From Agapanthus africanus (lineage: Eukaryota; Streptophyta; Magnoliopsida; Asparagales; Amaryllidaceae), in the NCBI GenBank assembly GCA_030015575.1, contig CM057342.1, positions 618,293,348 to 618,357,347 of the forward strand: a stretch of 64,000 nucleotides of DNA. Reading direction: 5' to 3'. The translations under genes were made by a program, and so were the position numbers. Position 1 is the stretch's first letter. Every line of letters begins with the position of its first letter. Positions 55,712-64,000 of this stretch are shown here, one piece after another. A model generated the notes under the pieces. It was not told the DNA's origin. It saw only the letters and a program-made list of their open reading frames with translations, and made no database searches.

Positions 55712-58700
55712 CTAGATGAACGAAGTCCCCTTCTTTATCAAATGACTATAGGCACTGTATTTCCCGGAAAGGTTAGCTATGAACCGCCGGATATACGCGA
55801 CCTTTCCTTGGAGAGACCGCAGTTGTTTGAGGGTTCTTGACGTGTGCATTTCCATAATCGCCTTGATCTTTGAAGGGTCGATTTCAATATCCCGGTGATG
55901 TATGATGAATCCTAGGAATTTGCCTGATGAAACTCCAAACGCACATTTTAGAGGATTTGTCTTCAGATTATATTTCTGAAGGCGTTGGAACACTATTTTA
56001 GATATTCCCAATGTTCCTCGTGATATTTACTCTTTACCACAAGGTTGTCGATGTAGCATTCGACGATCTCATGTATGAGGTCATCAAAGATCTTTGTCAT
56101 GGCCCTCTGTTAGGTAGCGCCAGCATTCTTCAAACCGAAGGGCATCACCTTATAGCAGAATATGCCCAATGGGGTTCGGAAGGCAGTATGCTTTTGGTCT
56201 TCAGGATGCATTTTTATTTGGTTGTATCCTGAAGATCCATCCATGAAAAAAAGACCTCATGGGTATGTTGGCTATAGTGCCCTCAACTCAATTATTGGAT
56301 CGCAGGCACGTGATTGCAATGATTGAGGGATGACCTATACCGGTAGAATAGTCTTACTCGACATGATAGTATGCTATCTAGTTTGTCTTCATCATCGTGT
56401 ACATGCCTTGGGTGAAATTACAGATCACTATTACATGTTGATAGAGACCATAGGATTCATGCTTGACTACCAGCAGTATGATGGCGATCATATACGCGAG
56501 AATTGGGTAGTCTATAAGCACATCCTTAAAATGTCCCTAGTCGTGGGAGTTTCAAGACTGCGCATCGATACTCCAAGAGTAAACTAGTGTATACTGATCG
56601 AGACCCCGACGAGGGGCGGTGTCTGGTCTCACAAGCCATTGGTGTCAGTTGGTTCACCTAAGATGTATACAGGTGCTCATTGTGTTATGAGTACACCGGA
56701 CGGACTCACCAGGAACATGTTAGTTGGTATTATACCTATTGTCAGATAGCAGTTCCCTGGTGGCATGTGTACAGGTTAGTCTATCAACCTGAGATCGTCA
56801 TTTGTCTCATGTGAGTTCCCACTGTGCTTTGATTACTATCCTACCACGGCTCAAAGGAGTCGTGCAAACAGGTTTTAGTTGGGTACAGTCCTGAGCCACA
56901 TGGAGGCAGTGAGCGGATCGTCAGGGGATTCGTCTCTCCCGGTATTGGGGGTTGATGTCGCGGTGTGCATGGGTGGCCATTACCAGAAATCCTTGGCCAA
57001 GGTAGTCGAGAATTACTGATTCGGATCAGTAATTTCGTAGGTGGTGATGTGCTTCATACCAACACTGAATGTCAAGTTATTAGGGGTCTGACTTTATCCA
57101 CCCCTTAGACTCGATATGAGATACTCATAGACGAACGGACCGGACTGTACGGATATTGTCACTGTCAGGGTCAGTAAGAGTTTCAGGATGAGTTTGCTCG
57201 TCGGCCTCCCTTTCGCTCAATACCTGGGTAGCCATTACGTACAGCTAGTGCCACTGACGTGCTTGTGGTTAAACTTATTGACAGTGTGTTGACGAGTCTT
57301 TAGAGTCCTACACAGAGGGTTTCACTACTTCGGGCGAAACGTTGTAGATGCCGTATGGTTTTATGGCAGGGTTCGATCAAATACGTGCAATTGTGCACGG
57401 ATCATGATCGGACGGATAATACTGGTGGGCTTTGGTTTAAGCCGGATCCTAGTATTATAGTATTGGATTATTTTTGTCTCGTTGTATTCGTGTTCAGTAG
57501 GAATACGGATGCGGGTATGTATATACGGATGAGAGGTATTCTTGTAATTCGTTACAAGTTTACTTTAGAGTAGCCATTTCTTTTTGTTAAACATTTAGTT
57601 TAAATGTTTATATGGTGGGAAAGTGTGAGTCATGGCATGCATTAAACTCATGCATGTGCACTTAGTGACTCATGGTATTGGGTCATGTGATGATTCATTG
57701 TGACATGGATGGTTTTGTTTTGGGAAAGAGATTTTTGTAAGATATTCTTTGTGAGATGGCAGTTCATTTTCTTGTGAGAATTTTCTTCAAGTGCTCACAA
57801 CAATATCACACACAAAATACTTAGCCAAAACAAGAAAAGAAAAAAGGCAGACACTTTTCTTCACTTGCCTTTTTCTCATGAGCTCACACTTCTTCACTCC
57901 ATGGCTTCTTCTTCAACCTCCACCCAAACCTTCTCATGAGTTGAGAATCCTTGGGTGTATTGAGACAAAGTATTCACACACAATCTCTACTTCATCTTGG
58001 TTATCTAGGCTAGCAAACTGATACCTGAGTTGCTTCGGTTTTGAGGCGGGAGCCCGTATTACAAACCCTCGACATGGATCTTCTTCGATGTGGGGAAACC
58101 GGAGATCAAGCTTGATCAAGAAAGCCGCGAGGAGCTTGGGACAGAGGTTGAAGACTGAAGGACACGGATCGATCGGTATAACCTCTCTAAACTCTTTTTA
58201 TATAGATAGTATAGGGTTAATGGTACGATCCGTAGATTAGGGTTCCGTTGGTGCCGGTTTCCAAAAGTTTTTGTTCCGTATTTGGCCACGGAATGATGGC
58301 CGAGGCACTTCCGTAACCCAACAGGATAGACGTGTTATCAATCATCAGCTCGGTAACAGGTACTGGGAAATCATCCTTCGGGCAAGCTTTGTTGAGATCC
58401 CGAAAGTACACGCAGATGCGTATCGTCCTATTTTTCTTCATTACTGGAACGATGTTAGCGACCCAGTTGGGATATTGAACTTCTTGGATGAAGCAAGAGT
58501 CGATTTGTTTTTTGACTTCAGCGTTGATACTCATCTCAAGTTTGAGTCGCATCCTTCTTTGCGCCTGTTTGATTGTCTTTATACCCGACGATATAGCTAG
58601 TTTATGTACTGCCACCTTTGGATCTAGACCCGGCATTTCAGAATAGTTCCAGTGTAGCAATCTTTATACTGCATGAGCACGTCTTTTAACGTGGCTACCA
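55712..58700 (-). pseudogene. Tat B reverse transcriptase, split by a solo LTR
   Basis: The N-terminal half lies at about 58700-58329 (FIQEVQYPNWVANIVPVMKK, then the NKACPKDDFPVPVTELMIDN block). The C-terminal half lies at 56260-55712 (NLKTNPLKCAFGVSSGKFLG and LKQLRSLQGKVAYIRRFIA). Between them sits a complete solo copia LTR (56266-58323). Same family as the Tat A RT. Broken besides the insertion. Confidence 0.85.
56266..58323 (+). mobile_element. Solo copia LTR inside Tat B RT
   Basis: A 2,058 bp LTR starting TGTTGGCTATAG and ending CGTAACCCAACA. It is flanked by GGGTA (56261-56265) and GGATA (58324-58328), a 5 bp target duplication with one difference. It is closely related to the LTR at 60037-62089 in the same orientation (first 85 bases roughly 90% alike by eye). 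A solo LTR with its own duplication arises by recombination between the two LTRs of a full element. Confidence 0.9.
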
Positions 58701-60036
58701 GCTTTTCAGATAGCAGTTCACCGACGAACGTTGGTCTCGGATCATTTTCCGTCCCTAAGTCAATTTTTCTTAGGTTGTCCGCCATGGTATGTATCCCATC
58801 TTCCAGCTCTTTTGCTACTGGTAAAAACTCTGAGATCACATTGTCCTCGTCTTCATTTTCAAAGTACCTGAAGAGGCCATTCATAGTCTCGTGCCCTCCC
58901 TCTTTTGAGAGTGTTATCATATGGCAAGTACGAGTTCGCCTATATTTTTGATGTTGAGTTGGTCCTATCCGGAAGGTATCGGTCCTTTTTGGCTCATGCT
59001 TTTGCGGCGGGGTTACCCTCCAGTTGTTGGATAAAGCGAACATACTTTGTTGATACTGGTCTTCTACCCAGTCTTTGAAGGTGAAGCAGTCTTCAAGGGG
59101 ATGACCCATTACACAGTGATAGGAGAAATAATCCGGATAATGGACTTCGTTTATTTGTTCGGGATGCCAAGACTCCGGAAGTGTCATCATTTAGTGCTTC
59201 ATGATAAGGTTGAATATTTTCCTTGTCTTGTCTTGGGGGAAAGAGTATTCCCGACCCATTTTCTTTATGAAGGACGGGCTCCAACCGAGTTTTTCTCGAT
59301 TGCATAGCGTTTTGGATCCACTTTGTTGTTTTCAAACTTTGTTTGCGTTCTTTGCCCTGTTTTTGCCTCTATTTCGGGATTTTTCCCTTTCGCGAGAACA
59401 TACAGTAGGCTGGGGATGAAGAGCATTATAGTCTTCCTTCTCCGCAGATTGCTGATTGGAATGCTGCATTCTAGCCTTTTCATAAATGGCCATTTCACGG
59501 CTGTGATTGTCCTGGCACTTTTGACAATCTTTTTTATTAACCTGTCAATTTGGTCTTCCAGCGATGGACTTAACGTTTTTAGAGCGGGATCTCGCTCCGA
59601 TTTGACGTCACGGCTATTTGGAGAAGCGTTTTCTGCTTCACTTGAGCTGTTTAGGACATGGCAACTGCGGAACTACTCCCGTTTTTTGGATCGAACGTAT
59701 CCGAGCCCAGTTGTCTCCATCTTCCTATTAGGCATCTTTTGCTGAGTCCCGGGAATATCCTAGATCTTTTTGTAGAATTGGGCTTGTCGAACAGTTTGTT
59801 CGAGGGGTATACCTTGGCATCTTAACAACTTCTTTAATCCCTCCGCGTAATATCTGGGCAGACGGATTGGTTGAAACTTGTCGAGTTCAAAATCGGCATC
59901 ATGCCAAACTTCATTTTCTACTTTGGTCTTTGTAGATTGGTAGAAAAGGATCGCCTTTTCACCCCTACGCCTAGGAGGCATGTAGAAAGTTTGCAGTTCT
60001 TGTACGCTGTATGTATGGAGCGCATCAAGTTCTTTA
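58700..60036 (-). pseudogene. Tat B spacer between protease and RT
   Basis: Homologous to Tat A 11470-12700. It carries the IRLPRYYAEGLKKLLRCQG block (59760-59981), a REMAIYEKA block (about 59470) and the knuckle-like SYHCVMGHPLEDCFTFKDW module near 59100. The element is cut at 60036, right after this region, by a copia LTR. Confidence 0.75.
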
Positions 60037-62089
60037 TGTTGGCTATAGTGCCCTCAAGTCAATTATTGAATCGCAGGCACGCGATTATGATGATTGAGGG
60101 AGGAACTATCCCGGTAGAACAGTCTTACTTGAGATGATAGTATGCTATCTGGTTTGTCTTTATCATCATGTATAGCATTAGGTGGCATTACATATCACTA
60201 TTACATGTTGATAGAGCCCATAGGATTCTTGCTTGACTACCAGCATTATGATGGCGATCATATACGTGGGAGCTGGGTGGTCTACAAGCACATCCTTAAA
60301 TGTCCCTAGTCGTGAGAGTATCAAGACTGGACATCGATACTCCAAAGTAGACTAGTGTATACTTATCGAGACCCCGAAAAGGGGCGGTGGCCGGTCTCAC
60401 AAGCCATTGGTATCAGTTAGTCACCTAAGATAGTGTATAGGTGCTCATTGGGTTATAAATACACTGGACGGACTCACCGGAAACCTGCTAGTTGGTATTA
60501 TACCTATTGTCAGATAGCAGTTCCCAGGTGACATGAGTACAGGTCAGTCTGTCGACCTGAGATCGTCATTTGTCTCGTATGAGTTCCCATTGTGCTTTGA
60601 TTACTACCTTACCACGGCTCAAAGGAGTCATGCAAATAGGTTTTAGTTGGGTACAGTCCCGAGCCACATGGAGTCAGTGAGCGGATCGTCGGGGATTCGT
60701 CTCTCCCGGTATTGGGGGTTGATGTCGCGTTGTGCACGGGTGGCCATCACCAGAAATCCTTGGCCAAGGTAGTCGAGAATTACTGATTTGGATCATTAGT
60801 TTCTCAGTGGGTGATGGGCTTCATACCGACACGAAATATCGTGTTATTCGGGGTCTGATTTTATCCTCCCCCTGGACACGATATGCGATACTCTTATACG
60901 AACAGACCAGACTGTATGGAGATTGTCACGGATAGGCTCAGTAGGGGTTTGGATGAGTTTGCTCGTCGGCCTTCCTTTCGCTCAATACCTGGGTAGCCAT
61001 TACGTACAGTTAGTGCCGCTGACGTGCTTGTGGTTAAACCCACTGTCAGCGTATTAACGAGCCTTTAGAGTCCCACACAGAGGGTTTTCACGGTTCAGGT
61101 GATATGGTGTAGATGACGTATGTTGGTACATACAGGTATCCGATTAAATATGTGTACAGGCTACACAGATTTTAATCGGACGGTTGATAATACTAGCGGC
61201 TTAGGGTTAAATCGGATTATTAAATCAGGTTTTGATTTAATAATTTATATATATATATATATATATTCTAGTATTATTGTTAACTATTCTTTTTCTCTCT
61301 TGGTTATTCGTATTTTTGTACGAATACGTGTATATGTATTTCTATACGTATACCAGGTTGTGTTCCATATTTATACGGAATACCTTCTAGAAGTTGGACA
61401 CCTCATTTAGATGATTTTCTTTTTAGAAAATCATTTGTTTTGCTAAATGAGGTGGAGGGTGAGTTGACATGAGCATGGTGAGGCATGTAGAGAGGTATGG
61501 CTATGATTTGTTTATTGTAAAACGAGGAGATATTTTTCCAAGGTTGAAATTATTATAGCCATTCATTCTTCATGCTAGCCTCTTGATTTTTCTTTGATAT
61601 TTGATTCATACTCTCTCTTGGAGACTTAGCCATTTTTTCCATGGTTGCTCATTCTACTAGATTCCTCACCTATTTCTTCATCTTCTTGGGTTGCTCATTT
61701 GAGCATGTCACATGAAAGAAAAATATAGTGAGACATTCCTACACCTCTACTCTCCATTGCTAGCAAGCTAAGAGCGTCGGTTGCCTCGCTTGGTGAGGCT
61801 GGAGCTTACGTCATTTTCCTTAGGTGGATCATCATCGATGGAGGAAGACCGGCAACCAAATTCGATCCGCAACCCCTAGGAGCTAAAGAAGGCGGTAGAA
61901 GACCGAAGGTCTTGGTTCATTCGGTATAAACATTCTAACCTTGTAGTTTAGCACTCTCTAGTTTTGCTAGTATAGTTTATGTTTTTTTTTTATCTTGGAA
62001 CGGGTTTTGTTTGCGCCAAAATTTTTGAACGCCGGTTTTTATTCCGCATCGGCCACGGTAGATGGCCAGGGCGCCGGAAAAACCCAGCA
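60037..62089 (+). repeat. 5' LTR of a Ty1/copia element
   Basis: A 2,053 bp LTR starting TGTTGGCTATAG and ending AAAACCCAGCA, followed at once by the primer-binding site. Long LTRs with TGTTGG...CAACA-like ends fit the SIRE/Maximus side of copia, but pol is outside the window, so the lineage is open. An (AT)n run lies at 61246-61266. Confidence 0.85.
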
Positions 62090-62104
62090 TGGTATCAGAG
62101 CCAC
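62090..62104 (+). other. Copia primer-binding site (initiator tRNA-Met)
   Basis: TGGTATCAGAGCCAC directly follows the LTR end. It matches the complement of the 3' end of initiator methionine tRNA, the usual minus-strand primer of plant Ty1/copia elements. It proves this LTR is a 5' LTR in + orientation. Confidence 0.92.
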
Positions 62105-64000
62105 CCATAAACCAATACTAGCTAGTCTGCACAAAGTTAGAATATTGATCGACCAAATTTTCCGAATCATTTTTCTATTTTCATCTGCTTGCTGCCGATT
62201 TTGAAAAGTGTTCAAAAAATCTTTCAGGGTATCTTAAAATCCCTGCAGACATTTATTGGGGATTATAAAAAATTTGGGCAACTAAGCCATCAAATTGGCC
62301 ACGGAAGCGCTGCAATAGACCCCTATTTGCGGCGGTTCCACGGCCGTATTGTGGCCACATTGCTTACTTCTTATGGCACTCTCTGATATAGAAATTTTAT
62401 TTTTAGTATATATGGTTTTGGACCAGATTTGTTTGAGTGCTAGTTTGCATTTGGGGCCAATTACGGAAAAGTTTAGTCGATCGAAATTTAAGTGAGTGAT
62501 TATCAGTACATGTGCTGATATTTGCAGCTGTAAATATTAATGAGCGGTACAACCTGAATGGTTGCTATATGTTCAATTAGACGGGTTTGCAATCATAATA
62601 TTCACGTTGATGTTCTGTGATGTGCTGATATTGTGGTTGGATTGTCGTGGTGGATAACCAGTGGTGCAATGATAGTTAGTACAGTTCAGATTCATTTGTA
62701 TATTCAGTATTGCGGGGTGAGCGCCCAACATGTGGACTGCCGTCTTTTCCAGTTTGTATACTATTTGTTTGGGACACGACCGGGTTGAGGTCGATGTCAC
62801 CCTTGCACATATTATTTTCTTTTCTATACTAGGATTACCCCGCGGTGGAGTGCACAAATAGCCAGGTTCTAGAGGGCAACGGGTCCGCATCATGGTGTTG
62901 AGATGGAGGGGACCTTACTCTAGAATTGGCGGGCTATTCGCCGCACTCGTAGGGGGTATAGGATGACCCATGGAGGCGTGCATAAGTTACCGGATTCTGT
63001 GAAGTGCTGGGTGGCCCATTCACTTTGTTGATTGGGGTTGCCTCACTTCTAGGATTGGCGGGTAACTTGCCGCACTCATAGAGGTCCAGGGTTTTCATTG
63101 CACAGGCTATCCACACGATAAGGAACGTCGAGTCTCATTTGCGGCTCATATGAAGCCCGAGTCTCCATAATTATCCACCACTCTGTGTTGCTTCCTGAGA
63201 TTCTGTGTTGTTGTTTATATCATGCCTGGGACGAATGTCATATATATTTATATATATACTATGATGTATATGTATTGCACCCTCGCTAGTCCAACCCCCG
63301 CTCTGACGTTAGTCTAGTAACCTAACGGGTGATGACGAGGCCCAGTGGCGAATGCGGATGGCATATACGTACATTATATTTTCATTCTTTTATCTGGTGT
63401 GATATATTTAATTGATGGGACTGCGTTGATTCTGATCAATGCAAGGAGAAACAAACCTATTTGATGTTGTTGGAACCAATTTTGAAAAACCGTTGTTGCA
63501 AGATGTTTCCTTTTGCTTTGCATAGTGGTATTCAGTCCAGAGTATCCAGCACATCATTCGACGAGGCAAGAGCCGAGATCCCTTCATCTGGAGTGACTTC
63601 TTAAGCGAAAGTTTGCGTCATTGTAATAACTTCACTGTAGTCGATTCTTTTGCTTTGCATCGTTGTATTCAGTTTGGAATATACTGCACCTCATTCGACG
63701 AGGAAAGAGACGAGATACCTTCATAGGGAGTGACCACTTTAGCAAAAGTTGCGCCACTATACATTTGTAAAACCACTCGGTTCTTTCAACGATATCAAGT
63801 TCATTATGTTAAAGGTTTTTCTCCACAAACCAGTCGTAGCCCTCCGTCATTTCTTTCAGGTATTACTTAGTATTCATGCTGTGTATGTTGACCTCTGTCA
63901 AGAAACAGTGAATGGTAGCTGGGTAATGCTTGTTTGTTGCATAGATATGCGATTATTTAGGATAGTTGTACGGTCATGTTGACCTCTGTCAAGGGCTCGT
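62105..64000 (+). mobile_element. Copia internal leader, no gag recognised
   Basis: About 1.9 kb downstream of the primer site without a credible gag frame. It holds a pair of GC-rich inverted motifs (62298-62357) like those of the Athila LTRs, two TTGGCGGG...CCGCACTC units (62925-62952 and 63055-63082), and a duplicated segment (63510-63770). This may be a long leader, or the copy may be a non-autonomous derivative. The element continues past the window. Confidence 0.6.
63510..63770 (+). repeat. About 145 bp direct duplication in copia leader
   Basis: Two diverged copies begin near TTTTGCTTTGCATAG (63511) and TTTTGCTTTGCATCG (63648). They share CATTCGACGAGG and the GAGTGAC...GCGAAAG/GCAAAAG segments. 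Confidence 0.75.

Larger units (their letters stand above)
44068..60036 (-). mobile_element. Tat B (Ty3/gypsy, Tat/Ogre lineage), 5'-truncated
   Basis: Second Tat element, on the - strand, tail-to-tail with Tat A. Going leftwards: spacer between protease and RT (60030-58700), RT (split by a solo LTR at 56266-58323), RNase H and archaeal-type RNase H (55700-54870), integrase (54870-53358), 3' UTR repeats (53357-50740), an antisense gene on the + strand (46685-50658), polypurine tract (46656-46677) and LTR (46645-44068). gag and protease are missing, cut off by the copia element at 60037. The element is more decayed than Tat A, with dozens of breaks. Confidence 0.8.

Overview
This window looks like repeat-rich nuclear DNA from a seed plant with a large genome. 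I see no ordinary host gene. Nearly every base can be assigned to nested transposable elements: Ty3/gypsy LTR retrotransposons of the Athila, Tat/Ogre and Tekay (Del) lineages, a Ty1/copia element with 2 kb LTRs, and one En/Spm-type CACTA DNA transposon. Intron-containing transposase genes, TG...CA LTR ends, a TGGTATCAGAGC primer site and Tat-type pol with an extra RNase H all point to a plant. The species cannot be named from this sequence.

Layout from left to right. (1) 1-3110: the 3' end of an Athila element (A), whose LTR is followed by an inverted copy of the same LTR segment, making a 1,258 + 68 + 1,258 bp palindrome. (2) 3111-7174: the 3' half of a second Athila element (B): integrase, a noncoding tail and an LTR. 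It sits inside the gag region of the next element. (3) 7175-about 27397: Tat A on the + strand, with gag, protease, RT, RNase H, archaeal-type RNase H and integrase, then a 4 kb 3' UTR of tandem repeats, then a large gene on the opposite strand (plant mobile domain, nuclear signal and coiled coil), then the PPT and a 3' LTR. (4) 27398-about 28440: Tat-type 3' UTR repeats, probably from another copy. (5) About 28440-44067: a 5'-truncated Tekay element with a 4 kb LTR. A 10.3 kb CACTA transposon (32520-42791) sits in this LTR, flanked by the 3 bp duplication CTA. (6) 44068-60036: Tat B on the - strand, tail-to-tail with Tat A, with the same antisense gene. Its RT is split by a solo copia LTR (56266-58323). 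(7) 60037-64000: the 5' LTR, primer-binding site and leader of a copia element that runs off the window.

Order of events inferred from nesting: the two Tat elements are oldest. Athila B entered Tat A and Athila A entered Athila B. Tekay landed next to or in the Tat B LTR. The CACTA entered the Tekay LTR. Copia entered Tat B at least twice. The LTR elements are broken to different degrees. The CACTA is close to whole: its TnpA-like gene reads open through 11 predicted exons, and its TNP2-like transposase has one obvious in-frame stop.

The most interesting signals lie in the two Tat elements. Both carry an intron-containing gene in antisense that starts right beside the LTR. In both, the polypurine tract, read on the other strand, looks like a good 3' splice site just upstream of that gene's ATG. 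Both also carry a family of short hairpins whose stems vary while pairing is kept, and LTRs packed with micro-palindromes and CACGTG boxes. No tRNA, rRNA, CRISPR array or host operon was found.
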